From Blasia pusilla (Eukaryota > Marchantiophyta > Marchantiopsida > Blasiales): a stretch of 64,000 bases of DNA. The DNA is taken from the NCBI GenBank assembly GCA_050084515.1, contig CM114271.1, forward strand, positions 56,296,001 to 56,360,000, written 5' to 3'. The position numbers were made by a program, and so were the translations under genes. The notes under the pieces were generated by a model. It was not told the origin of the DNA. It made no database searches and saw nothing but the letters and a program-made list of their open reading frames with translations. The stretch's first letter is position 1; every line of letters starts with the position of its first letter. Below, one piece after another: positions 1-10,829 of this stretch.

Positions 1-19
1 ATTTAAGTAATAAAACTCC

Positions 20-696
20 ATGCATTCTCTGACACGATACACATCATTTCCGTTGGAAGTGGGGTTCAATCGTAGAACCCCAACTTGCTTTGAAGAACCA
101 AGGGCATATGAAATGAGGACTTTAATGTTAGTAGTGGAGGACTTCTTGGTGAAGCAATTGCAGGACAATACAAAGACTTTCTCGTCGTTAGAATATGCCC
201 CATGTCGCTACAAGCGACAAGTTGATGTTCATATGCAAGACGTGATCATTGAAGTTGGGGATCTTTTGTGGCTAAGACTAAGGCTCCACCAATTAACTTC
301 AAGTATCTCTGCCAAAATGGCACCAATATATGCGAGATCCTTTCAGATACTCAAATAGGCCTAGGTAAGGACATGTCGTATCGATTGAGGTTGTCATTGG
401 AGATAAGGCGAGTTCATGATGTGTTCCATGTTAGTGAACTCAAGATGTTTGTGGATGATCAAGACCCCTCTCAAACAAGAGTGTTGTGACTTGATCCGAT
501 TATAGTTGAAAACCAATATGAGTTTGAAGTCGAGACTATATTGGATGAGCATAGAGTAAAGAGAGGAAGGAGATTAGTAAACGAGTACTTAGTTGCATGG
601 AAAGGTTATGATTTACATAAAAGAATATGGGTAACACAGAGGAAGACAACTCATATTTGGAAACTTCTCGAGGAATTTAGAAGTAGGAAATTTTAG
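20..696 (+). pseudogene. Ty3/gypsy chromovirus 3' end: integrase C-terminal part plus chromodomain
   Basis: This is the tail of a Ty3/gypsy polyprotein that enters from the left edge of the window. The reading runs through two frames (20-358 and 268-489) and then, after a TGA at 487-489, to a TAG at 694-696. The part near 390-490 has the gypsy integrase tail signature VFHVSEL, which normally links the GPY/F module to the chromodomain. The segment at about 515-660 reads as a chromodomain: an ETILDEHR-type first strand, EYLVAWKGY and a tryptophan in IWVT. In chromoviruses this domain guides integration to heterochromatin. Frameshifts and stops show that it is dead. It is a different lineage from the two PHD-bearing elements further along. 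I am confident of the family, less so of the exact borders. Confidence 0.75.
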
Positions 697-1132
697 GGAA
701 GGTAAATGATGAGACTAGAGTTTGATGCATAGCTTAAGCGTTATGGCTTGGTTTGTAGAATTTTCATTGGCCATATTCCCCTTTGGGAGATGATATTAAT
801 GGTATGAGAAAACTTGGAAATTCCAAGAATTCTATAAAATGTCCAAACTTTATCTTGAATGAGGAATGATTTTTGAATGTTTTCATCAGGATGCATACAC
901 GTATGAATGGAGCATGACTTGTACATGTTGTGGCATCACAAGATTAGGTGGTTGAGCTGGACACGGTTTGCTAACACAATTGGGGTCTAAGTGTCATATA
1001 CTTAGTATGACTCAACACACTAGGTTAGATTAGATTGGCGTAAGCTTTGGTATCTAGAGAAGGACAAGGCCATAATCCAAGGTGTTGTTAACTCCAACCC
1101 AAGGATTACCAATGGTGTTTTAAACTATGTTT

Positions 1133-1150
1133 AGGGGGGGAGAGGGGGGA
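1133..1150 (+). other. Candidate polypurine tract of the chromovirus fragment
   Basis: An 18-base run of G and A lies about 440 bases after the chromodomain stop. A purine tract directly before the 3' LTR primes plus-strand synthesis in LTR elements. Just after it a 14-base motif, CAACTAAATGGGGG, occurs twice (near 1156 and 1188). No matching 5' LTR lies in the window, so the LTR start cannot be fixed. Confidence 0.4.
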
Positions 1151-1663
1151 AATTCAACTAAATGGGGGTAACGAGGATGTCAACTCAACTAAATGGGGGA
1201 GCGTCGCAGATAGCTACCTCTTTGGCGCCCACACTAGCGAGGACCCAAGAAGCAAGTCGTGAATATGCGCCCAAGGAGGAAAGACCTTGGTGTGACCCAC
1301 CAAAGTCAAAACCTACACAAGCTAGTGGCGAGACTATAAAGGGCATAAGAACCAATGACATGACTAACGTTAGGCGAGACGTGCATGTATCTTATGACTA
1401 GCCTTATGTGAGAAAGGGTCTAAACTACTCATGGAGACAAGGGCAAGGAAATCAAGGTTTCAAATCTTGAAGCCAAGCACCAAGTCAAAGTTTTCGTGCG
1501 CATACATATTTCTACACAACATACATCGTTGTCAAAGAACATACACACAAATACGCACGATGTCATGCTAACTCATGGCATCCAAACAATGATACGAGAA
1601 GTACCAAAATATCTCCAATAAATCACATAGATCTCACACCAAGCTCTCCATGGTGTGCACACA

Positions 1664-1664
<1 letters not shown>

Positions 1665-1743
<79 letters not shown>
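1665..1743. repeat. (CT)n microsatellite
   Basis: An almost pure CT dinucleotide run of about 79 bases inside the LTR-like block, preceded by a short CA run. Confidence 0.95.
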
Positions 1744-1746
<3 letters not shown>

Positions 1747-2147
1747 GTCATCAAGCTGTAGATGACCAAGAGGTTAGCTGAACAAACATAAGGTCCTCTT
1801 GAAGAGGTCTTGGGTTCAACTTTCCCCTTGGACAGTGGGGGGCGGTCTCAACCCCAAGGCAGTGGCGTCCCTACATAGGGCATGGATGGTCCATGTTCGA
1901 GAGAGAGAACTCCTTGTGTGCCTTTCATGTGTGTGCCTTGACTATGCTCCCAGGTTAAAAATCTGGATAAAATTCCAGGCCTTCACAAAAAGAACAAGAA
2001 AAAAAAGAAAAAAAAAAGAAAAACCAAATCTCTTGAGAGAGAACCCCAAATCTAGATGTGAAGGTGCCATGTCAGATGCGATGTCAATTTCATATATGTG
2101 GAAGGGGTCCCATAAGCCAAATCGGCTTCCCGTGGACTAAAACTCTA

Positions 2148-2151
<4 letters not shown>

Positions 2152-2243
<92 letters not shown>
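2152..2243. repeat. (CT)n microsatellite
   Basis: A pure CT run of about 92 bases inside the same LTR-like block. Reading frames across it give only Leu-Ser or Arg-Glu repeats and are not genes. Confidence 0.95.
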
Positions 2244-2246
<3 letters not shown>

Positions 2247-2512
2247 AACGAAGGGGAAACCTGCTCTCTCAAGTTACCGGTGGCCTCAAAAGGTCCTCCT
2301 CGACCTTCTAATGCTATCCACCAATATCTCTGAAGGCGCTCTACTAGATCTCGCCGATCTATCCTAAAAGTTGTGACAGTTGTCATGCGCATACACATCA
2401 CTACACAATTTATATCGCTGTCAAAGAACATATACACAAACACGCATGATCCCATCTAACTCATGGAATCCAAACAACGAGAAGAGAAGTACCAAAATAT
2501 CTCCAATCGCCC

Positions 2513-2749
2513 CCCTAGCTTGTGGTTAGGTCCCTCTAACTCCAGATAGCCATCTATCCCTACCTACCATGACATACATCTCTCGGACGCTAAGACCAAA
2601 AAGTTCGGGTGCTCATGTGGCCCCATAGTTAGTCTCCTTCTTATCATCCATGTCACAAACACAATAAGAATATAGAACTACCTACTCTATGTACATCTGG
2701 GACACATCCATTGTTCCTGAGGAACCCTAGTGAGAGGTGGTGTCAGACA
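2513..2749 (-). pseudogene. Remnant of a Ty3 PHD-finger tail and its 3' untranslated region
   Basis: On the minus strand 2749-2687 encodes the last 20 residues of a PHD finger, with the sequence CLTPPLTRVP, then WMCPRCT and a stop. This matches the C-terminus of the two large Ty3 elements (ends at 42033 and 51200). The 170 bases beyond the stop align base for base, with scattered changes, to 51013-51199 beyond the same stop of the minus-strand element. Similarity stops abruptly at 2750, where unrelated DNA begins. Only the extreme 3' end of this copy survives, so it was truncated by deletion or rearrangement. Confidence 0.75.
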
Positions 2750-5160
2750 TGTGTATAATTTTTGGTGCTCTCCATAATTTAGCGAGCACAAAAAATCTAG
2801 TGCAATCTCAGATTCAACATATTTTCCAAACACTTGCTTTAATTGTATTTGCTCTACATGCTTCCTAAGTGCACACGATGACCCCAATGTTGTTAATCAA
2901 TCTTACTTCCTTTACTTAAAATTAATAGTTGAGTTGGATATTTCTCTAGCTTCCATTCTATCAACATAATATCCCCATGGTAGATCCCCGTGGCTATCTC
3001 TACATAACATTAGGTTCACCCACGTAGATAGAGCCTATTTGGTCGGCCATTTATCCACCATTGAGGCTCCATTTGGTTGACCAATCATCCACCATGGGGG
3101 CTAATCTAGTGGCTAATTGTATACAATGGGTAGGGCGCCCACACAAATGGACCCCATAGATGCAATCTTTTATTTTATCGACCATAAATCCATCACAATA
3201 GCTATTTTGATACCTATTTCTAGACTATGGTTAGGGCACAACGGAAAAAAAGATAGATATTTTGCAAGTAGCAAATGGAACCTTATAGACACAATCCTAT
3301 GCCAAAATGAATGCTATCCTACACTTTCTCAATCAAACATCCACCACAATGGCTATTTTGGTGGCTACTTTGGCAACTACTTGTGCAATATGATTTGGAC
3401 CATGGACATCTAGTAATGCAACCCCTTTAGCCACAAACCGCATTATTATTTACCTTATTCCAAACAAAATCCTTCCAGATTGGGATCATTCTTGGATGTG
3501 GATACTCTCCACAACTCGAAAGTTGGTTTAAGCAGCTCAAGACTCTCTTGATAATGGGCTTCGTTCATAAGACCCGCACTTCTCCTCTTGGCGATTACTA
3601 CCAAATAATCCCTTGAAATCCATAGGAAAATGATGTCTACTTAGGTCTAGATAATTTTAAACCATCGATGAGAGCAGAGGATCTATGGGTAGCTCAAAAC
3701 CATCCATTCTACAGACTAAGAGGTGAGCGGTAAACAAGGAATAGTTGCAAGAGAATATCATGCTTAGGGAAGCATAACTCTTGAAGGTGACATATTGAGC
3801 AATAGGCTAACATGCCAACAAGTCATAGTAACCCCAACTATGGATTGCTCCTCTATCCTACCATTGCTCTCTATAATAGCAACATGGAAGAACATTAGAC
3901 TCGACCGATTTGGGATGTCATGTGGCATTCCCAAGGGGCCACTCAAGCAATAAATTTAGGGAGAGGGTCACTTAGGCAAGAACAGTAGGTCAGGGGGACT
4001 TCAAAAAATATCTCTACATTCATGGGATAGAAATCACCGGTAAAGGCAACACTTCAATCCAGGACACACGCGAGCTGTAATAAATAAAAAAATCCTGACC
4101 TAAAATCTATTTAAAATTATTTCCTAGAAACTTGAGGGGAGGGTCAAGCTAGGCTAGGGACTCGATACTTGTTTTTGGTTGTTCTTGACTTGAAATTTTC
4201 TACAATTTGTGCAAAACTTGTGCAGAGCAAAAATTCAACTCCATAAAATAGTTACTCTCTCATTAACTCTAAAAAATTTCTCGTTGTGAAAAAAATTCAT
4301 TATTATTCCATTGACATATACCAAATTGATAGGCTCTTGAATTTTATTTTTTGAAATCGTCCTATGTCAAGCATGCATTATTAAAAAAAACTCTCAATGT
4401 GTATTGAAATCACCTACTAGTAATATGCATGCATGACCAATGTAACGCCCTTACTTATGATAAACACAGGTTAAGTTTTTCATGTATTGCATAATTATTT
4501 TTTTATAAATTTCAATTTTTATGGTAAATTAGAATTCGTGTTAAGAAACACTCACGACTTAAAAAACAAGAGACACTCAACATTTCCTTATGCGGGTTTA
4601 TTTACTAATATTTCCATCATGAATAACTTATATTTTTTCAATCTCAAAATATACACGATTAATTAGTGTTCCATTCATGCAGTCACATATAATTTAGTGA
4701 CTCACTCATCTTTTGGAATATTTCTCTTTTGAAAGAAAATACCATTTAAAGAATTCCTCACATGACAATCCATTTTTAAATATTTATATTATTAACACAA
4801 TATGGACTACAAGAGAAATCTCACGTGGTTAACACATATGCGTGAGACATCCGTCCATTTAAGGAAAACCAATATGCGACCCGGTTTTGGGTTTGGAGAC
4901 ATACAAGGAGTGGGGAAGCATGGCGGGAGCAACACGGAGGGAAAGCAGAAACATAGAAGCGTGGCTTTGAGAGGCGACCTAGTAGTAGGAGCCGTAACAA
5001 AGATTAAGGTCGGTGAGGGGGGCACTTGAGTCATCTATATAATAATTGGCGATCACATATGCATAATATGACAAGATAGGCAACACTCTTGAATTTCGTT
5101 GCCTTAGCCCTACTAGATGGGTAGAAATAGAACAAAGGAAACCAATAGGGATTTTAATGG
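2750..5160. other. Unassigned AT-rich stretch
   Basis: I see no coding region longer than a chance open frame and no recognisable element here. There is a short imperfect local duplication near 3046-3135, around the phrase CACCATTGAGGCTCC / CACCATGGGGGCTAAT. The rest looks like decayed intergenic DNA. Confidence 0.5.
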
Positions 5161-5165
5161 AATCT

Positions 5166-5780
5166 ATAGTAATCAATTTAATATTATAATGGGTGATATT
5201 AAATATTCATAAAATATAATTAATATGATAAATAACCAAAATTTTAGAATTTTTACCTCAATTCATATTTAATGGAAAAAGGAAATAAAAATTTAATGGA
5301 GGAGTAGATTTTGTTTAAATTTTATGGAAAGAAAAATTACTTAGTGTATTGGGATATCACTTAAATTTGAATGGAGGATTGTAATTACTAAGGACAATGA
5401 AATGTTCTTACTAAGGATAACATAAATAGAAATCATATTTAAAATTTGAAATTAAATAGCATGATCATTTCTTGAAATAATTGTATTAATTCATGTGTTA
5501 TATTTTAGGAAAGGAAAATGAATTTGAATGGAAAAGGAAAATGATTTCATTAATTAAAATTAGCTAAGATTTTGGTTGGTGAATGTTACTTTGGTGGGAA
5601 GAATGAAAGGAGAAGAATAATTATTGTTTGAGCTTTTACGGAGGAGTGAAATTATTTACGGGAGATGGGTGTTATTTAAAGGTGAAATTTTCTTACTCTT
5701 TTCAGATTTTAAAAAATGGAAATCATACTTAAATTTTAAAATTAAATAAAAATTGAAAATTCAAACATAAATTTTAAAAA
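5166..5780 (+). repeat. AT-rich dispersed repeat, copy a
   Basis: This copy starts near TATTATAATGGGTGATATT and runs through the recurring order 'ttaattcatatttaatgg', 'ggaggagtagattttg', 'ggtgggaagaatgaaagg' and 'gagatgggtgttatttaa'. The same order occurs at about 13575-14480, 46222-47030 and 49005-49545. No protein is encoded. It is a non-autonomous dispersed element of unknown class; the 3' ends of two sister copies resemble Helitron ends. Confidence 0.65.
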
Positions 5781-5954
5781 CTATTGTTGACACCTTTTTT
5801 TAAGGCCCTATTGACATGTGGTAATTGACAACACAAAAATATTTCACGTAAAAAAATTGAATTTTCAATAAAACATAATTAATACCTTACTAACAATTTT
5901 TTTTCAAAAACTTTTTTATTTTCAAAATATTTACTAATGTGAAGAGAATATCTT

Positions 5955-7150
5955 TTAGTTTTTAATTGCATAACTTTTAGGAGTAGGGGTTAAACTTAAA
6001 CCACCTTTCCATTCGGCTGCGTAGCCCATTAAGAGTGCAACTACACGAATTCTCCGCTTCTCCTTGCCATAATGCAGACGTTCCGAAATGAAAATGATCG
6101 CCGTTGTTTCCTGCGCGAGGCAAACGGCGGAAGCTCTTGAATCCCTCCGAGCGATGGTGGCTTTGTGGATTCGTGGAGAACTGCAAACTGAGTGCACATG
6201 AGATGGACCTGCCGTTTCTTGGCATGCCTCCGAAATCCGGCTCCCACCAGAGAGGTGCATGAGCGGGTGAAGCTTGAATGCGGTTAGGTTGAGGCGTAAG
6301 TGCGCCATCGCTTGCGAGGACTAGTCCAGAGGTGCAGAGGGAAATCGTTTCAGTAAAGAGGTTGCTTCACACATATGAATGTGGAGGAGTACGTACGCGC
6401 ATTAGGGAACGATTTGTTTTGGTTGGTGCAACGTGTGGGAGTCGGAGCGAATTTTGAGTTCCGATCAGTTTACTCTGGTTTCATCTCCCGTTAGCATAAG
6501 CAGTGATGAAAGTGATGGCAGCGATTTTGGGCGGGGACGGCGGGAGGCATGGACGGGGACGGCGGGAGGAAGGACGAAGGGCATAGGGGACGAAAAGAGA
6601 CGTGCTACATGTCGAAACGGAGAGCGTGACGAGAGCTTCGTTTTGATCCGGACCTTGCTGCATGGCGTGAAGTATTTTTATTTTTATTCATCTTTTTAGA
6701 ATTCGGTTCATATTAGGGTTCCAAATGTGAATATTAGGGCTTAGCTTATTGTCATTTGGAGAAATTTCCCAAGGTAACGTCCTCTATTCACCCACCCTTC
6801 CCCTCCTTTCCCAAGTCCTTTCTTGTTTGTCGTATTTGTCGTATGTGCTTCTCATTTTGGTTCGATTCACGTTTGTATTTGTTACCCTTCCCGTACATAC
6901 ACTTTTCTTCTCATCTATTTTATCTCGAAGGGCCCATGATCTTTTCACACTCTTTCCAACTCTACGTATTCATGAGTTTATTTTTGGGAGGGGGTTGGGA
7001 CTAGAAGTCCTAGGTGATGTCTGTAGGTGAGAGTTTATGTTAGAGGGAGCATTACCGTGGACGGGAAGAGAGTGGTTTGCCAGGACCGCTCGTTCGAATG
7101 GGGATGACAGGACTGTTATTGACGGGGGATTGTCGCACGATTTATTGGAG
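5955..7150. other. GC-shifted region without a recognised gene
   Basis: Base composition changes near 6000 from AT-rich to mixed. Several overlapping open frames of 60-117 codons occur on both strands (for example 5955-6308 minus and 6433-6699 plus), but none shows a domain or a partner in the neighbouring copies of anything else. The right half may be the 5' leader of the non-LTR element starting near 7184. I make no gene call. Confidence 0.35.
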
Positions 7151-7183
7151 GGGGCCATGTTCTCTTCTTGGTGAGTTGCATCC

Positions 7184-7792
7184 ATGCCTCGACCCGCATT
7201 GGCTCCCCGTGTGGGGACCCGTGGGTCGTCTAGTCGGGATACTAAATGCCCATGTTGTCCCGAATTCTTCACTCGTTCAGGAATTCGGAACCACTTAGCG
7301 GCTAAAAATCCTGACTTTGATAGATTTGGATGGGTGGTCCCTCCTGTCGACCATGGATGCTCTCCGGTGCTTCCCGCATCAACGCCCCCTCCTGAGGCAT
7401 GGGAGTGGTTGAGGTCCCACCAGGGCAGCATTATAGGTCTCTTCGAGACCCGTTTTCCCTGCCCGAGGTTGTTTCATAGGATCCCCCATGCTATTCGGGA
7501 CGACCTCCGCCACGCATTCCTCCTTCCCCTCGCTAGGATCACCCTTGATCCTATGGATGAGCTCTCGTGGTACCTACTACTTCTCCTTCCACGATGGTGT
7601 CTTTGTTACACTCGGGGAGGGAAGGCCGGTCATAGAGAGGTTATAGCACGTCTGAGACGCTTTCGAGGAGGTCATTGGGAGTCTCTGCAGAGTGAGTTTG
7701 TGGCATTCGCAGAGGTAGTAGTTCACCTGGTTTTCGGCGGACGATCCTGGAGCAGCCAGTTGCGACGATGTAGGACATCGGGCGAGCCGTGA
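7184..7792 (+). pseudogene. N-terminal zinc-finger segment of the non-LTR element
   Basis: A 202-codon open frame holds CPCCPEFFTRSGIRNHL near residues 23-39, with two paired cysteines and a following histidine, as in the single fingers that precede RT in R2-like elements. Further on, HREVIARLRRF and the hydrophobic run LSWYLLLLLPRWCL are typical of the leader that precedes RT in these proteins. The frame ends before the RT core, which continues in another frame, so a frameshift separates them. Confidence 0.5.
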
Positions 7793-8009
7793 GTACTCGC
7801 GAGTTGCACGTGCTCTTCGCCCGATGGACATGGCTCCTTCTTCATTTGTTACCATCGATGCCCTCCGAGGCTACATCCTCGTCCATCGGTTGACATTCCA
7901 GCTTTTGCACGTGACTTCCACCACGACACGCGGCTATATGCCTTGACCCGTCCCTCTTTGCACGGGCACTCGGGCGTTCTCCGAGGATTGCGGCGGAGGT
8001 TTATCTGGT

Positions 8010-8900
8010 ATGATGTACGAACACCTTCGTGATTGCTTTCCTTCCGAGGACACCGCTAGCGGCTTCTCGAAGTTGCTTCAGGTTGCCTCTCACCTAGCTC
8101 GGGAGAGTGCCAACAAAGACAATGGCCCAAGTATTAGGGGCGGGCGACTTTTGGCGTTTTCAAAAGGGGTGGTGGTATCCGTCCGATTGCCATAGGTGAG
8201 GTGCTCTTGCGGTTGGTGAGTCGTACTCTCGCTTTGCAATTCCGTGAGGCTTTCAGTCACATCCGAGTCCGCATCGTTTGGAGTTGCCACGCCACCGGAT
8301 GTGAGACGGTTGCCTTAGGTTTGAGGGCTTGTCTAGATGTACATCCAGTGGGTGGTTCTCCAAGTGGATGTGGAGAACGCCTTCAACTCAGTATCTCGGG
8401 CTACTATATTCACGAGTTGAGGGACGCGGGTGGCCCCATGGCGAGCCTCATTCCCTTTGTGCAAGCTTTCTATGGGGCCCCTTCGGCCCTCTATTTCCAC
8501 CATGGTCGATTCGAGGAGGAGGTCACGGTCTTGGAGTGCTATCGGGACTCGTCGGGGTGACCCTCTAGGTGGCGCGTTGTTTGTTGTGGCTCATTACGAG
8601 CGGTTCTTTCTACGGTGGAGGCTTTCCCGGGTTGCATGTTCCTTCATTGGCGAGATGATACTCATATTGTTGGTCTGGAGATCTGGTTGTCCCCTGCATT
8701 CGAGCACTTTTCAACACGGTTGGCACGTGTCGGCCTGGCGGTGAAGGTGGGGAAGTGCAAGGCTTGGTCTCCATCACGCCACGTGATGATCTACATTTAC
8801 CCGACGGCTTCTTGCGACTGTCGGAGGGCTTTGAGTCTTGGGAGTACCGCTCGGGAGCCAGGACTTTGTATCGACTTTCGTGGCAGCGGCTCTTACCGAG
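8010..8900 (+). pseudogene. Reverse transcriptase core of the non-LTR element
   Basis: RT blocks can be read across three frames. The approach IRPIAIGEVLLRLVSR lies near 8170-8220. Block A, VDVENAFNSVSR, is at 8364-8399 and contains the first catalytic aspartate. Block B, GDPLGGAL, is at 8556-8579. Block C, RDDTHIVG, is at 8651-8674; the usual form is ADD, so the residue before the catalytic pair has changed. AKVGKCKAWSP-like sequence follows, as expected for the region after block C. Stops and shifts between the blocks rule out a working enzyme. Confidence 0.7.
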
Positions 8901-9587
8901 GATCTTCTCCACGTTGATGATCTTACGAGGATTGGTGACCCTCAAGTCGCCTTCGGCATTCTCTCTTCTTGTTTTGCTCGAGACCTGGTTACCTCACTAG
9001 AACTGTCTGGACATCTAGTCACCTTTCTTCCCTATATAGATCCTTTGATAGGAAGCTCATGCAGGTGTTTGGGGATCTTCTAGGACCCGGCTCCTTAGAG
9101 TGCCCCATGGGGGAGTTAGCTCGTAGACAGGCCTCTTGGCCGATTTCTTTTGTTGGAGTAGGTCTTTCTCGACCGAGTTAGTGGCGCCCTCCGCTTTTTT
9201 TTAGGGAGTTGGGCCACGGTGGCACCCTCCTTTGCTCCCGATTTTTGGTTAGAGATAGACCGCTCCTTCTACACTACGTCTCCTAGGTCGAGGATGGCTC
9301 TTTCCCACTTCAGTCTTCACTCACAGCTTGTAGAGATTCCCTTCGAGTTGAGGCCGAGCCGTTCTCCCACTTTCTCCTCCTTAGTTACCTCCGGTCAGTC
9401 TGGGCTCCAATCTTCCTTGATGGAAGCCCACTTTGAGGCAGTTTTTAGAGGCACTATGTCGGACGGGAATATCCCCATGGAGGTTAGGGCCCGTATTCGC
9501 TCTTGCTCCGGAAAGGGGCAGGCTCATGGGTAGGGGCGCCCCTTCTCCAAAGCTTTCCGTATCGCACCACTTACCTATACCACAGCG

Positions 9588-10122
9588 ATGCGGTTCCACT
9601 TGGGCCTCCCCAAACATCGGTGGTTGGTTCGACACACCGCGAGTGTCGCCGAGCCTGGATCCACTTGGTGTGCATTTGGCACGCTGTCCGCTTGGGGTGA
9701 GAGGATAGCCACTCACGATGCAAAGGCGGGATATCATGTTCGTGATTGCTCGGGAGAGTGGCTTCCATGTGCATGAGAGAGAGGCACTACTCCATGCAGA
9801 TTCCCTCATTCGTGTCGATCTCTACATGACACGTGAGGTGAGGTGGTTGTGGCGGACGTGGTAGTCACAGATCCTACGCGGGAGGCGTCTGCGAGCCCAA
9901 GTGGTGGCCCAGGGCGAATGCTACAAGGAGCGGCGGGCGGCGGCGAAGAAGAAGACACATATCTCTGATCGACTACACGAGGGACACATCTTCATCCCCC
10001 TGGCCATAGAGATGTATGGGGCTATGGGGGAGAGTTTCGACTTCGTTCTTACGGATCGCGCCCATCATCTCCACTCGAGAAATGGGTTGTCCTTAGCTAC
10101 CGCGATTCAGACAGTATTGTAG
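9588..10122 (+). pseudogene. C-terminal nuclease-like segment of the non-LTR element
   Basis: Two frames (9588-9776 and 9901-10122) carry the end of the polyprotein. The second is rich in lysine and arginine, with ECYKERRAAAKKKTHISDR, followed by FIPLAIEMYGAMGE. A conserved lysine region followed by a short hydrophobic strand and a glutamate is what I would expect of a restriction-like endonuclease at this place, but the catalytic aspartates cannot be assigned safely because of frame breaks. Confidence 0.4.
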
Positions 10123-10643
10123 GCGCTGGTCTCCATAGCGTTGCGGCGTGCCAGGCTAATGGGATTTTGCGGCGGGCTCAGTGTGGGAGACGCCGGCGCT
10201 AGAGGCCCACTTAGTAGTAGTCATAGCTCTCTTGTTGTTGCTGATATTGTCTCTGCTGTTGGTGAGTTTCGTCGTTAGGGGGGGGAATGCCCCCTTCTTC
10301 CTTTACTGGTCCTGTTGTGGCCTTCAGGTTTTGACTCTTTGAGTCCCCCTCTTTTGTACTTCCAATGGGTTTTCCATCACTCGTTTTTATCGAAGTGCAT
10401 CTTTGTCTTCTCCATTCGTACACACCGTTGCTCCAGCCTGGAGCGAAGCCGCGTGAGTGGGTATGACTGAAGACACCTCCATTCTCCGTGGAGCTGTTCG
10501 GTATTGCTTCTTTCTGGACGGAAAGCTTGGAATACGAACGACATCATTCGCTCAACCCATTCGAGCGCCTCATCATCCACATATAGATCCATCCACGCAT
10601 ACATTCTTCGTGGAGCGCTCCACGACTGGAGTAGAGGGGAGCG

Positions 10644-10745
10644 GTGGCAGCAAAACACCATAGCTGGATGGATAGATGGATGAATGAGAGAGAGGCCAAA
10701 GGCCAAAAACACCATAGCTGGATGAAGGAGAGAGAGAGACCAAAA
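10644..10745 (+). repeat. Short imperfect tandem repeat
   Basis: The phrase AAACACCATAGCTGGATG occurs twice (from about 10655 and from about 10707), each followed by GA-rich DNA with GAGAGAG and a CCAAAGGCC- or CCAAAAGCC-type motif. It is a local duplication about 50 bases apart, with no coding meaning that I can see. Confidence 0.6.
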
Positions 10746-10829
10746 GCCGACAAGGGCAAAAGCGAATGTGGAGGTTTTAGCAAACGATCGGCCATTGATG
10801 TCTTGGGGATAGTTATCAGTCATGACTCA

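Larger units (their letters stand above)
1490..2512 (-). repeat. LTR-like block of the PHD-type Ty3 family, containing two (CT)n tracts
   Basis: Two related segments of about 125 bases (1497-1622 and 2380-2512) bracket this block and run in the same direction. Both end, read on the plus strand, in GTACCAAAATATCTCCAAT. Close relatives of these segments lie at 50215-50345, 50825-50905 and 50925-51012, just beyond the 3' end of the minus-strand Ty3 element, so the block is LTR or LTR-adjacent DNA of the same family. Directly right of 2512 lies TCGCC..CCTAG, the reverse complement of a short purine tract, followed by the PHD tail remnant. The block is therefore the 3' LTR region of a minus-strand element of which little else remains. 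Confidence 0.55.
7184..10122 (+). mobile_element. Decayed non-LTR retrotransposon, zinc finger - RT - nuclease-like layout
   Basis: The plus strand carries scattered pieces of one polyprotein in shifting frames. Order: an N-terminal CxxC...H finger (7184-7792), RT motifs (8010-8900), thumb/linker pieces (8969-9776) and a C-terminal basic region (9901-10122). An N-terminal zinc finger combined with a C-terminal nuclease and no upstream APE endonuclease is the layout of the R2/NeSL/CRE group, which cuts target DNA with a restriction-like endonuclease. Assignment to that group is inference from the order of parts. A T-rich 3' flank with a run of G (10278-10285) follows. There are many frameshifts, so it is inactive. 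Confidence 0.65.

Noticed and set aside
2150-2455. Arg-Glu repeat proteins from the (CT)n and (GA)n tracts, also 30034-30503
   Set aside because: These frames are open only because a dinucleotide repeat has no stops; the flanks have no coding character.
6970-7431. 153-codon minus-strand frame
   Set aside because: Overlaps the plus-strand zinc-finger leader of the non-LTR element and lacks any domain.
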